DNA of 64,000 nucleotides. It comes from Vesta saturnalis. Lineage: Eukaryota > Arthropoda > Insecta > Coleoptera > Lampyridae. Position 1 is the stretch's first letter, and the number at the start of each line of letters is the position of its first letter. The stretch lies in assembly GCA_036346205.1 (NCBI GenBank), contig JARFJB010001355.1, positions 2,780,001-2,844,000 of the forward strand, given 5' to 3'. Below are positions 11,644 to 23,149 of the stretch, one piece after another. A program made the position numbers and the translations under genes. The notes under the pieces are model-generated. The model saw only the letters and a list, made by a program, of their open reading frames with translations, searched no databases and was not told the origin of the DNA.

Positions 11644-12346
11644 TCAAATACCCAGGAAGCGTTTCACTTGAGTAGTAGTTGTAGGCCTAATAAATCGCTC
11701 AATAGCGATTGTTTTTTCTAGGTCTGTGCAAAGACCATATTGATCTATTACGTAGCCCAAGTACTTAAGTTGAGGTTTGCAAAACTGGCATTTATCGAAA
11801 CGAACAGTCAGGCCGGCAATTTTTAATGTTTCCAAAACTTGTTCCAACAAATTTAAATGTGACTCCGGACTAACTAATAATAAGTCGTCTAAGTAAGGGA
11901 AGACACGACTAGTGTATTTAGGACCAAACAGCTTGTCCATGAGTCTCTATTGAGCGAGAGCAGCATTTTTTAGCCCGAAAGGCATGACTTTAAAGTGAAA
12001 AAGACCGCGTCCACTTACGGGAAAGGCGGTGTACTCTTTAGAACGTTCGGCTAAGGGCGTCTGCCAAAAAGCACTACGCAGATCAATAGACGAAATAAAT
12101 TTGGCGTTATTTAGACTATCTAGTATTTGTCCAATTAAAGGCAGAGGATAGCTATCAGATTTTGTGACTGCATTGAGACGTCTACTGTCAAAACAAGCAC
12201 GATATTCACCGTTAGATTTTTTCACTAAAAGCATACAGGAAGAATAGTCACTTTTTGATAGTTCGATAATGTCAAGCTCGATCATGCGGTCAATTTCGGT
12301 ATTTAAATGTTCTTGCATGGCGGGTGAAAACTGGTACTGTTACTGT
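11644..12346 (-). pseudogene. Ty3/gypsy reverse transcriptase (5' truncated)
   Basis: It begins in YQFSPAMQEH just after the LTR junction. Domains visible are IDLRSAFWQTPL (motif A), MPFGLKNA (motif B) and FPYLDDLLL (the YLDD catalytic motif, near 11880). A TAG at 11944-11946 replaces a likely CAG between motifs B and C. The RT is otherwise in one continuous frame into RNase H. Confidence 0.88.
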
Positions 12347-12377
12347 TACTATATTATTGTGCAAAAGTACCGTTACA

Positions 12378-13820
12378 GTATATCACAACACAGTAATCAC
12401 ACACAAACACGCACACGCGCAGGCACACGCACACGCATACGCACACACACTCGCACACGAACACTCACACACGCACAAGCACACGCACGAGCACGCGCTC
12501 GCATACGCAGACGAACACGCACACCCACACGTACACGTACACGCACACGTACACGCATACGGTCACACACGCACAAGCACACACACGCAAACGAGCGCGC
12601 ACACACACGCCCACACACAGAGATTCGAAGTTTTTTTCTAAAAATGTTCTTTTCGTATTGTTTATCCGTTTATTCCATAAAAGTCGAGAAAAACATTTTT
12701 TTAAAATTTAAACCGATTACATAACTTTCTCTTTATACACACGCGCACGCACACACAACGCACACACACGACACGCTCACGCAACTGCAACACGCACACA
12801 CGACAGTACACGCACACGCTACGCAACGCACACACGCACACTACACACACGCACACTCACACACACCCACACAGAGAACGAAGTTTTTTCTAAACAATCT
12901 TTTCGTTTTGTTTATCGTTTATTCCATAAAAGTCGAGAAAAACATTTTTTTAAAATTTAAACCGATTGCATAACTTTCTCTTTATACACACGCGCACGCA
13001 CACACGCACACGTACACGCTCACGAACTCGCACACGCACACACACACACACGAGCGCTCGCACGCATACGTAGACGAACACGCACACTAACCCCCACACT
13101 CCCACGCACAAGTACACGCACACGCATACGCACACACACAAACACGCACACATACACACACGCAGACTCACACACACGCACACAAGAGAGAGAGTGTGTT
13201 TTTCTAAACATATGCTTTTCGGTTTGTTGTTTATTCGTTTATTCCATAAAAGTCGAGAAAAACATTTTTTTTTAATTTAAACCGTTTACATAGCTTTCTC
13301 TTTATGCACACGCACACACACGCACATGCATACGCACACGCACACCCACACGTACACGCACACAAACACACACACAGATAGAGATTAGACGTTTTTTTCT
13401 TCTAAAAATGTGCTTTTCGTATTGTTTATTCGTTTATTCCATAAAAGTCTAAAAAAACATTTTTATTAATTTAAACCGATTAGATAACTTTCTCTTTATA
13501 CATAAGTATGTCACAAAGCAGAAAATCATACACGTACACGCACACGCACACGGACACGCACACGCACACGCACACGCACGCACACGCGCACGCACACGCA
13601 CACGCTCACGCTCACGCACACGCACACTCACAAGCACACCGCAGCACGCGCACGCAACGAACGCAACAGCACGCGCACGCCACGACGCACACGACACGCA
13701 CAACACAATCCAGCACACGACACCACACGAGCCGCGCACGTACGTAGACGAACACCACACGCAATGCACACACTCACGCACAGTACACGCACACGCATAG
13801 CACACACACAACACACACAC

Positions 13821-13868
<48 letters not shown>

Positions 13869-13932
13869 CAGAGAGAGAGAGAGAGAGATTCGAAGTATTT
13901 TTCTAAAAATGTGCTTTTCGTGTTGTTTCTAT
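12378..13932. repeat. Composite satellite cluster II
   Basis: It has the same architecture as cluster I. CA/CACACG arrays alternate with core copies at about 12624-12739, 12876-12990, 13196-13306 and 13386-13504, plus a truncated one at 13888-13930. Cores keep TTTATTCCATAAAAGTC, TTTAAACCGAT and CTTTCTCTTTATA. Spacer arrays vary from about 70 to 380 bp. (GA)n tracts precede some cores, as in cluster I. Array-encoded open frames are not genes. Confidence 0.85.
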
Positions 13933-14329
13933 TGCTAAGACAAATAACGATTCTTAATTATTAAAGTTTGGCGAGTGGTGCCTGAAAATTTATTTTAACC
14001 GTATATTACAAAATAGCTAACATCCAAACATCTACGTTAGTCGATACTACCTGTAACTAAAGGGACTAGAGGAATTCGATCTCAGCCAGAAGTACCGAGG
14101 AGCGCCAGCGCATAATAGTTTATTATATTTGTTTACTTTCCAATATTGTCTTGTTCTAGCTATTGTTGAATTAATATGTTAATCAAAATAGCGTTACAAC
14201 CACAATAAATAGAACACACCCCAATAATTTGAGCGAGACCAAAAAATTAATAAAGTCTGCAATAATTCTAAAAAAATGAATTAGAAATTTAAATAAGTAA
14301 AGAGCCAATACAAGGAATCTTTTGTTGAT
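13933..14329. other. Spacer
   Basis: No gene seen. A GGCGAGTGGTGCCTG segment at about 13970 resembles TAGCGAGTGGTGCTACG at about 53500. The meaning is unknown. Confidence 0.35.
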
Positions 14330-14539
14330 GAGCTCTCGCCACTTAATTTGAATCAGTCCCTGAAAAACTCCTCTCACGCTTTGCGGCGTTACAATCTATT
14401 TTTGGACGCAAATGGCTTTATCTGCGTTGGAGATAATGTCCAAAATATTAGGAGACCTCCCATATTACTGCCTGAAAAACGTTCTTTATCCGAGTTCACT
14501 GTTCTTCGTGAGCACCCAATGACCCACGGAGGTCTCTAA
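14330..14539 (+). pseudogene. BEL/Pao pol fragment (integrase zinc-finger leader region)
   Basis: The 63-codon frame contains NLFLDANGFICVGDNVQNIR, PPILLPEKRSLSEF and a terminal LREHPMTHGG. This follows the BEL/Pao pattern FLDENG-hIRVGGRL .. HPILLP .. HEH-x-HAG, found between RNase H and the integrase core. Only about 65 residues remain, with no LTRs identified nearby. Confidence 0.6.
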
Positions 14540-15229
14540 CTATTTTTATAATCGCTTAGAAACCAACTTCTGATTACTTGAACCCATACTTCTTGCGCGA
14601 CAATTTGTACATCAACATTTAATATGCATTTAGCTTTAGCTAAATTCATCAATCAATTATAAGTATTCTACCCGCACCTCGAGTTAACACAATTTGCTTT
14701 TGTAGTAAATGTTCAAAGGGTAGATTGATTTCCGTAATACGAAAAATGAAATAATTACTAGCTTGTCTATGTTGTCTCCAAATCCCCTTTAAACTAGTGT
14801 TTAAGTTTTACTGTTAACCTTCAAATGATCTGACAAAGCAGTTAACAAAACCCAGTGATTGTTTGTTTTACGGACTTCATAACTAGAGATCGTTGGTAAT
14901 TCGAACAATATTGCGATGAACAAAATTAGTATTGCTTGGAAACATCCCAAGCGGAACGCGAGGGGTGTAAAGCAATACTAATTTTGTCGAAAAGGAGGGA
15001 AAGTATCTGAATATACCGAGAAAGTCGAGTGGTATTCGATCAGATTATATCATTTATTTCTACTAATAAAAATAAAAAGTCTTAGAAACTGACAATGACT
15101 AACATCTCACAGCTAGTTTGATATATTTCATTAAAGGGAGCTATCAAAATACGAAATCGAAAGCACCAAATTGAATATACTCCGTCGTTAAGGTAAAAAA
15201 GTTGTGTTTTCATGAAATACGTTCGTGAT
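14540..15229. other. Spacer with a hairpin at 14921-14986
   Basis: Apart from the hairpin there is nothing recognisable. Confidence 0.4.
14921..14986. repeat. Hairpin with 17-bp perfect arms
   Basis: CAAAATTAGTATTGCTT (14921-14937) is exactly complementary to AAGCAATACTAATTTTG (14970-14986), with a 32-base, GC-richer loop. Confidence 0.75.
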
Positions 15230-15690
15230 TGGAGACCGGTTTCGAAATTGAGTGATTAAGCAGCTGATTCCTGCGTTGTCCAAACTACCCTGAAATAGTG
15301 TGGTGGTTATTGGTAACGCACCGCATCCTTCGGAGCAGTTAGACAAGCAACCCAGGAGTGGTTTGGTTACGCACGGGGTCGAAATTGAAGGCATAGTAAT
15401 AAAAAAGCAAATTTGGAGTAAAATTCAACACTTTACGTACAGGAGGGTAAATTATGTACATTTTTTTATTAAGCGTGGGCATTCCATATAAACCTATCGA
15501 AATGGCTTGGGATTTTTGTAAAAATTATTACAATAAGCAAATAATTTCTGAACCTTCATCGAAAGATAGAGTTCGGAAACTATGGTTTGAGGCTTTATCC
15601 AAATGTTCTCAGACAATGTGACAAAATGTACACGAAAGCGATTATTTCAAATAAACATAAGAAATCATTTAAAAATATCCCACCTGTTAT
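15230..15690 (+). pseudogene. DDE transposase relic (same family as 4672-5064)
   Basis: 15240-15375 reads LIKQLIPALSKLP, stop, then VVVIGNAPHPSEQLDKQPRS. This matches the second catalytic block of the family (VVVIDNAPYH-x-QL), with the catalytic D replaced by G. 15470-15690 reads IPYKPIEMAWDFCKNYY and RVRKLWFEALSKCSQTM with stops, and may be a C-terminal tail, but that is less certain. Confidence 0.45.
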
Positions 15691-17949
15691 TATAGCGCTA
15701 TGAGAATCCAATTCAGATTCAGATAGTGATATGAATTCAGATTCCTCTGGCGATATAATGAAATTGAAATAAGACTCCACTTTTTGGCACCAAAGAATTG
15801 CAAAAACACTTAAATATTTGGTTTTCGTCAGGTCTTATCCGTGAATACGAAAGCAGCAATCTTGCAGTTAACTCCATTTAGCTTCGACTTAAATGGTTAC
15901 ATTTCTGATTATTTACCTTCATATGTACGTAACAATCAAGAAAAGAACAACGCAAGCAAATTTCATCACAATAGCAAATCTTTACATGGGATTACTTCTG
16001 AAAAAGCGATGTGGATTTCCTGGGTAGGTTGAATTAAATGGATACATATTGATGTCCTGGTTACCCATTACCTTTGCGACCACAGATCTAAGTTTGCCCA
16101 TAAACATACCTCTACAACATGTTTAATAGCCAATAAAAAAAGAGAAAAATGCAAACTGCCGCATTGGCATGAGTTATGAATCACGAAAAAGAGTCACCCT
16201 TGTGGTAATACGAATCTAATAATTTCACGACTGTGGTCATGTCTGTATCGTTCAGAGAATCTGCAGTCATATCAGTGTTTGCAGAACGTGATATAGTTCA
16301 GACAGGATTTCGGAAAATTTGGTAAAAAGAAACAAAAGGCAATGGTGGTCAGGGAAGTGTATTCTACAAATAAATCATACTAATTTAATTAAAGACATCT
16401 CCAAGTATCCTGAAAGACTTTAAAAATTTGCTTAGAATGTCGGAACACCCTTTTCAATATTTATTGGAACTAATTAGTCTTAAAATTTAAAAATGATGCT
16501 AATATGGAAGCGCTCTATCGACCAAACTGAAACTTCAAACAACACCCAAATCATAAGTAAATTTATATAATAGGATTTGAATGCAGTATGTGATGTTCTA
16601 AAAGAGTTTTTATAATCTGCTTCCAGTTTGATTCTTTAATAGACATATTAAGAAACGCGTATTTCACATGAGCTCTTTCCTTTAATGTTAGCCCTTCAAC
16701 GTAAACGTTTGTCACAACAAAGAATGTTTACTTCCACTTGTATAATCAGAATTCTTATTGGCTTTGTACAAACGATCTGATATTATTATCGATTGTATAC
16801 ATACGACAATTAATGTTGCCAACGACCACTAATCTCTAACTAAATTCACAAACGTTTAATTCGGTTACTTAAAGGGTTACTTCAGGCTTTCTTTATTGGA
16901 TCACGTCTTGAACACTTAACTGAATATTTTGCGGTTTAGTGTTAAATCTGTTTTTTTAAATTTCTTGAAAGGAAATCACTGTTATCTCCTTTCAATTCAC
17001 ACTTAAACTATTTATTTATGAATGTCTATATGATTTATCCCCTTATGGGTTATTGAAGTCGCTTATGTACGTGGTGCTGAACTAAAATTTTCCTAAACAA
17101 AATCAATACTGACCATTCTAAGGTCCCTTCAAAATGCCGCGCGATCTTTAGTTAGCTCTAACGAACGATTCTAACTATCTATCCTTTACTTCAATTAGGC
17201 TCTCGCTTATATACCCGCTGTCTACCATATTGCCAATCGCTTCCCGCTTCAATTACTAATAATTGAATCACCTTCTGTCAATTCGAAGAGGAACAAGATG
17301 CACTCGATGCGAAATAAACATGCCCATCTTGAATTTACTTTTAAATTCACTCACAACTCTCCGAAAATTAATTGTAATTATATTCACTCTGTACATTATC
17401 CACACCATAACTCAATTTTGTATGAAAATTTTGCATGTGGGCGAATCCTCTTTCCTCACAATTTAACTTCATCACATTCTAACAACTTCATTCTTGGACA
17501 CCCATTCAATTTTCGGTTATTCTTTAATCCGAATTCTTTAGTACACAGTAGCAAAACATCAATAGCCAACTAGTAGTCTTACCAGTGCTGTCTGTCTTAG
17601 TAACAATTTTCCCAAAACATTATTGTTCAACCAAACTTAATGCTTTCAACATGAAGATCTTTCTACAACATTCAAACATTCTTTCATATGATAGCTAATG
17701 CTTCATTAAAAATTCCAGTGGCGTATCATTTACACCAACTTACATTCTGCATACACAAACATTTCTTTTCGTGCAAACTCACTTCATTTACATTCAAAAT
17801 ATGTTCCATACGTTATCAAAAACGGCATATACACGATGCGTCCCAATAACCTTACAAACATTATATTATATTATTATATACATTAATCTGTTTTTAAGTG
17901 CAAGTGAAGAAAATCAATGACTAGAAATAATTAATAGATTTTAAACTAA
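15691..17949. other. Long AT-rich spacer
   Basis: No protein similarity seen in either strand. Short ORFs at 15841, 17263 and 17298 are unrecognised. 17100-17250 is slightly less AT-rich, with TATATACCC, but without paired repeats. Confidence 0.45.
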
Positions 17950-18470
17950 ATGGATCTTCCTAAATTTCATTGGAGCACTAGATGGCAAGCATGTAGTTAT
18001 AAGAGCGCCACCTAAAATTGGGTCCGATTATTTCAATTATAAATAATCGTTTTGCTTCACATATAGCAATTTGGGAGCTAAAGATAGATGATCACATGGG
18101 GTGTGTGTGGCGAAACTCTGGCTTCAGTGACGGTATGGAGGCAAATATACTGAATATTCCTTCAAATATAGTTATTGCCTTTAATGATAGCATTTCTTTA
18201 ACAGCATCTCTACTATAACCAAACAGTAAACGAAATTTAACTAGAACAGTACGTGTTTTTAATTGTACACTGTCCAGGGCAATTCGTATTTCTGAAAATG
18301 CATTTGGCATACTAGCATCAAAATTTAGAATAATTGAAAGGCTAATCCCTATAAATTTACAGAGAGTTGATAAAACTCTAAGAACCTGCTGTTCTACACA
18401 TGAACCTGCTGTTCAACACATAACTAATTTCGAAAAACTGGTTACCGTTATGTGCTACACATGCTAAACT
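17950..18470 (+). pseudogene. PIF/Harbinger transposase (DDE_Tnp_4 type), decayed
   Basis: FIGALDGKHVVIRAPPKIGS, then DYFNYK, at 17965-18042 is the first catalytic block. After a frame change, WRNSGFSDGMEANILNIPSN (18105-18165) matches the RNSDGG..NIP block. In the same frame, past a TAA at about 18217, SKRNLTRTVRVFNCTLSRA and SENAFGILASKFRIIERL give the hallmark C-terminal RRVVENAFGIL-like block. The DDE residues are only partly visible and the N-terminus is missing. Confidence 0.8.
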
Positions 18471-18609
18471 TGGCGACAAATAAGCAGTTCTGGTCTTACA
18501 GACATTGCTGTAACACGTAATACACATTCGAGCAGATCAAGCATTGGAAAAAAGATGAGTATTGTAACCATTTCAACAATGAAGGAGCAGTTCCTTGGCA
18601 ATGGCAAAT

Positions 18610-18820
18610 TGCTGAGAAGTAACACTCTCAAAATGTGTAAGAAATGGTATACTGAATTTTGTATTTTTGTGAAACCATGAATTTCCTTTGCAATAGCAAT
18701 TCTTCTTGCTGCATCTGTACGAGAATCTCGCTTTTTATAGTTCTCTCTGGTCGGACATCACAACACTGGCTCATTCGGATATAGTTCCAAAAATTTATTG
18801 GTGTCGCCATCATTCATTTT
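18610..18820 (-). pseudogene. MADF-domain protein fragment, probable Harbinger accessory ORF
   Basis: On the minus strand, NKFLELYPNEPVL, a stop in place of the conserved W, then CPTRENYKKRDSRTDAARRI form the N-terminal half of a MADF/Myb-SANT-like domain. Known PIF/Harbinger elements encode a transposase plus a Myb/SANT-type DNA-binding protein. Here the fragment converges on the transposase relic about 200 bp away. It could instead be an unrelated MADF gene fragment. Confidence 0.55.
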
Positions 18821-19998
18821 AAAAAATCAGCAGCCATAATTGACCTCTAGCTGTCCACGACTGACTATGCGATACAGAAATACAGCAGGTTTCATCTTGT
18901 CACGATCAGAATTATTTCGATTCGTGAAAAGAATTTACGATTCGTATCTCACGAATCTATAGTTGACACGGAGCGTAGATTACGAAAGCGTGGCTCACGT
19001 TCGTGATTCACAACCCAGATCAATGAAATTGGGTTCTGGATTTCCTCAAATTTCTCCCGTTTTTTTATTTTGGAAGAATGAAAATAGAGAAGGTATTCTT
19101 ATTAATTTTTACCTGGATTTGGTTAAGAAAACATCTTATTGTATTAGATAAGATACGATTATGACCAATGTATAGAATGAACGATTTCCATTTTATGTAG
19201 GTAATAGACGTTCAAGGTCTGAAGATTAAAATTTACTTTTTTTTAAATAGGCCACTCCAGATTCAACGATTTTCGTGCAAAAAGTCTAAATAACGTAAAA
19301 CAATGTGCAATGCAGCATTAGTTTCACTTCAAAAATATAACCTACAATTTTCAAAAGTCAAGTTACGATAATCACTTTTTGTTCTTTTGACAGTGCTACC
19401 ACACTCTCCCTAGATTTTCATAGTCTGCCGTAATGCATAATGAGATGGAGTAGGGTATAAACAATATGTAAGTAATTAAAATGAGGTTTGATCAGACAAT
19501 AAATTATTAATTTTGTGGTGGTAATAAAAAATATAGGCAACATCGCTCGACTTCGTCTAGTAGAAGAGTGCCAAACCCGCTTCTTGTTATTTTAAGAAAC
19601 GTAAGTATCGCCTCTGGAAACCAAATCCAAAGCATGTTCATACAGTCTAACCAAAGATAAGTTGAAATGGAGTATATTAGCATCATTATTTTTCGCAAGT
19701 ATTCGTTGTGATATAGTGCCGTCGTTTAATTACAATTTTCAGTGTTTCTTAAAAGATAACGTATAAAACTGATAAAGAAATATTCAGTTAACTTACGGGC
19801 CATAATGAAATTACTTCTTTCGAACAAATAAAGTACTCGTAAATGCAAAGATAAACAATGCGACAACGTTGTAATTTAGAATCGATAATGTAGAAATCTA
19901 CACTTATCAATGTCATAGAATTGAAATTTCAAAATTATTAGATAAAAGGTGAAATTGTGTTACTTGTTTAACAATAAATTGATATACATTAATTTTAG
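18821..19998. other. Upstream region of the NEDD1 homologue
   Basis: 18900-19010 has ATTCGTGA/TCACGAAT direct and inverted motifs, possibly the Harbinger end. The 19250-19998 segment is AT-rich and should contain the NEDD1 promoter and any 5' exon. No canonical promoter element stands out. Confidence 0.4.
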
Positions 19999-21273
19999 AT
20001 GTTTGTAACAGCTGGAGTTGACTTAAAATTTCACGATATTAACCAACCCTCTTCATTTACTTACAAACCGATATCGTTTGGAAATATAATATCAGTATCA
20101 TGGAGTAAAGATAACGGATTTATAACAATACTTAATGAAAGTGCACAACCAGAAATTATTTCTGTAAAAAATCAAACTCGTATCAGAACCGTACACATCA
20201 TAACTGCAGTTAACGACGTTTCAGTCGTTTCATTTCAAAAAACTACTAAGAGGTTTATAGGACTTGGTACTTATTCAGGTCAGGCCGTTTTATACGATAC
20301 AAAAAATAAAGAAATACATCAGCAATTTCAAGACGTAAACGGAGCTATTAATCAACTGGATTTTAATCATGGCGGTCGGCAAATGGCGGTCTCTTCGTTA
20401 AATGGAGATTTGTACATTTTCGATGTTGAAAAGATAAATGCACAGAAAATTTATGGACTACCAAATGGATATGGTGCAAGCGCGTTGCGTTTTCATTCAA
20501 ATGATAAAAAATTATTGCAATGCGGTGTTGAGAATGGTCTAGTTATGCATTGGGATATTGAAGCTGCTAAAAACGTTTATTGTAATCAGCTGCATAGCGC
20601 TCAAGTAACAGGAGTGGCTTTAATAAATAATGCAGATACGTATATATCCGTCGGTTATGATAACAAATTTTGTATTCACAATTCTAAAACAAATACGTGC
20701 CTTTTTAGAAGTAATCTGCAGCATCCACTTACTTCAGTTGATACCAGCCCCGAAAGAAACACTGTTGCCATTGGATCTTTATTTGGAGATTTGTACATTT
20801 ACGATGTGAGAAATTTAATAATGCCTTTAGCTACTGATATACCTCATAATAGTAAAATAAATAAAATATCTTTCGAAACCACCAAACTGAAAGATGTTCT
20901 ACTAAATGACATACCAGAATCGTCAATAAGTTTACAACCGGAAATAAAGTTTATACAGAACAGTTCAGATGCAAAAGTAAACGATTCTGATGTAAACATT
21001 ACGTGTGCTAATTATACTGAGAATGTATATAAGGAAAATGATAACGAGAGTTTAAAATCTGTAAAATTTTTAAAACAAGAAGTGGCTGATGCAGTACGAA
21101 CTTGTGCTGAAGAATTACAAACGCATATTGTAAAGCAAATGGGAAATTTACAAGATTTTATTTTGAACGAATTCAAAATGATTTGTAATGGAATTGAGAA
21201 TAAGTGGGATTTTCAAAATTTAGGTTTCAGTGTTTCTGATGAAATAGTCGATGCAAAAACGTCAAGTACATAA
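19999..21273 (+). CDS. NEDD1: NEDD1 homologue (WD40 protein, gamma-tubulin ring complex recruiter)
   Basis: The open frame of 424 residues contains a WD40 propeller (about 1-295) and a short acidic linker. The C-terminal helical segment (about 350-400) includes LKQEVADAVRTCAEELQ and HIVKQMGNLQDFILNEFKM. Repeats resemble animal NEDD1 in order: SVSWSKDNGFIT, NQLDFNHGGRQMAVSSLNGD, NGLVMHWDIEAAKNVY, YDNKFCIHNSKT, TSVDTSPERNTVAIGS, DLYIYDVRNL. The tail matches the NEDD1 region that contacts the gamma-tubulin complex. NEDD1 brings gamma-TuRC to centrosomes and spindles. At 424 aa it is shorter than human (about 660) and Drosophila Grip71 (about 650), mainly in the linker. It has no internal intron. 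ATTTTAG directly precedes the ATG, so an upstream non-coding exon may be spliced to it. There is no frameshift and it is the only intact host-like gene in the window. Confidence 0.9.
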   Translation: MFVTAGVDLKFHDINQPSSFTYKPISFGNIISVSWSKDNGFITILNESAQPEIISVKNQTRIRTVHIITAVNDVSVVSFQKTTKRFIGLGTYSGQAVLYDTKNKEIHQQFQDVNGAINQLDFNHGGRQMAVSSLNGDLYIFDVEKINAQKIYGLPNGYGASALRFHSNDKKLLQCGVENGLVMHWDIEAAKNVYCNQLHSAQVTGVALINNADTYISVGYDNKFCIHNSKTNTCLFRSNLQHPLTSVDTSPERNTVAIGSLFGDLYIYDVRNLIMPLATDIPHNSKINKISFETTKLKDVLLNDIPESSISLQPEIKFIQNSSDAKVNDSDVNITCANYTENVYKENDNESLKSVKFLKQEVADAVRTCAEELQTHIVKQMGNLQDFILNEFKMICNGIENKWDFQNLGFSVSDEIVDAKTSST

Positions 21274-21868
21274 ATTAATTGTTTTGTAAATTTATATGTT
21301 TCGATTAAAACAAATTTGTTCGCATGCTTGAGTTATGGTTCATAACATTATCCTAATTAATTGGACACAACAATTTAGAATACAAAGTATATGTGAAACT
21401 GTCTTTTTGTTAATATTAACCAAAATTTGTGTTTCTTGTAACCCATTAATGTAATTGAAAAAAATTTAACGAATAAATTTACAGCTATACAATAGTAGAT
21501 TATTACGTAAGACGAGGCGATAGCGGAGACTGTAAAATGGAGAGAAATAATGATCAACTTACACGTGGACGCAATATACTATTTTATCTTCAAGTGACTA
21601 ATAAGTATCCTTGGGATTGATGACGGATGACAAGCGTACCTCATTCTGCCAGATTTTCTCGTCTTTCAGCTTCAAATAAGTCTCCATCGGGGTGATGGCT
21701 GATGACAAGTTCTACCTGATATTTCCTATCAAAATGACATTGTTCTAGTCCCATTATTTGTTTTAACTTCAAACTTAGTATTAGGTTGAAACGATTAATG
21801 GCGCAAGGCATATGTGATTCGTATAATACACAAATAAAAGGAAACTTAAACTATAGTGATAATGACAA
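21274..21868. other. 3' flank of NEDD1
   Basis: AATAAA-type signals occur at about 21471 and 21832. No ORF. Two similar ~60-bp stretches (AAGT..CC..GGG.TGATG..TGATGACAAG) at about 21600 and 21680 form a small degenerate direct repeat. Confidence 0.45.
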
Positions 21869-21981
21869 ATTTATTAGTCTCTTGAAGATAAAAGTTTTTG
21901 CTGTGATTGCGATTTACTAGCTATTTATGTATCAAGCACATAATGCATGGATTTATTGACGAGTCGTTTGACCGGAGCAAT

Positions 21982-21987
21982 GCATGG

Positions 21988-22063
<76 letters not shown>

Positions 22064-22310
22064 TTGTTGTGTCGTGTGTGTGTGTGTGCGTGTGTGGTGT
22101 GTGTGTGGTGTGTGTGTGTGTGTGTGTGTGGTGTGTGTGTGTGTGTGTGTGTGTGCGTGTGTGTGTGTGCTGTGTGTGTGTGTGTGCGTGGTGTTGTGTG
22201 TGTGCTGTGTGCTCTGTTGTGTAGTGTGTCGTGTGTCTTCGTGTGTGTATGTGTCTTATGCTGTGTGTGTGTGTGTGCGTGTTATTGTGTGTGTGCTGTT
22301 GTATGTTGTG
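21982..22310. repeat. (GT)n array inside Penelope copy A
   Basis: A near-pure GT run at 21989-22060 is followed by GT repeats interrupted by GTTGTTGT, GCTGTG and GGTGTG variants. Reading frames of C/V residues over it are artefacts. Confidence 0.9.
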
Positions 22311-23149
22311 CCTTTCGCCATTAGTGGTGTCACATTGTTGTATGTTGATTGTGTGATGTGCGTGTGTGTGATGAGGTGGATTAGTGTTCGAGATATGATG
22401 TGCCTGTCATCCCTAAATTGATTAGTTATGTTGTCAACTAGTAAATAATCTATGTATGTAATACTTGATACTTAAGTATTATTATTAATGACTTATTGCC
22501 ACGTGTTTCATTGCCTAAATGGCTGTTGAGATTTCAAGCCTTTCAGCACAATTTATGGATTCAATACAACATTAAGTTTTGCACTTGTATTTAATAGTGC
22601 AGTCGTAGGATCGAATGGAAGAGTCAGGTTCTGAATATATTACCCTAGCATTCGCCTAAATATCCGCACATGTTATGTTATACGTAGTGACCATAATGAC
22701 ATATAATGTATATTGGGATAAACTGAAAGCAATTAACAGGGTAGCGTAATGGAAATCAATTATACTCAAAGTAAACTAGTGTTACTGCAACTCCCAGCAT
22801 ACAATTGTAGAGATAAATTTAATACTTTCACTATGATTTTCAATTAATTTATAATTTTTGAATGGAATATCCAGTTCGCATTTTCATTTAGCCTTAACAC
22901 GAAGAGTATCAACGGACTCGTAACTCATAGTTTACTATTAGGATAATTTAACTTGACAAATATGAATTGTATATTGGATTTATAACAGAAAGCATTATGC
23001 ATCAGCATGAAAGTGTACTACATAAATAAAGTAATGTCATTAAATTAAAGCAATATAATTTTAAAGAATTTATTTATGCTTTTGCACAATGATTTCAATA
23101 ATTGTATTATAAGTGCTTGTTGGTACTTTTCATAGTTAGAATTGTTGGC

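Larger units (their letters stand above)
8300..12377 (-). mobile_element. Ty3/gypsy-type LTR retrotransposon, 5'-deleted
   Basis: The 3' LTR starts at 8777 with TGTAACGGTACTTTTGCACA (minus strand). It is directly preceded by a polypurine tract, GGTAATGGGGGAG (8778-8791). The same LTR start recurs at 12377, but after about 28 bp it is joined to the middle of pol (near 12345-12350). The rest of the 5' LTR, primer site, gag and protease are therefore deleted. Pol domains run RT, RNase H, integrase, which is the Ty3/gypsy order. The lower edge of the 3' LTR was not found, so 8300 is approximate. Target duplications were not identified. Confidence 0.75.

Noticed and set aside
12397..13867. Short frames rich in T, R, H, C or V
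   Set aside because: Simple-repeat artefacts of satellite cluster II.
21907..22421. Cys/Val-rich frames of 105-145 codons
   Set aside because: Translations of the GT array in Penelope copy A.
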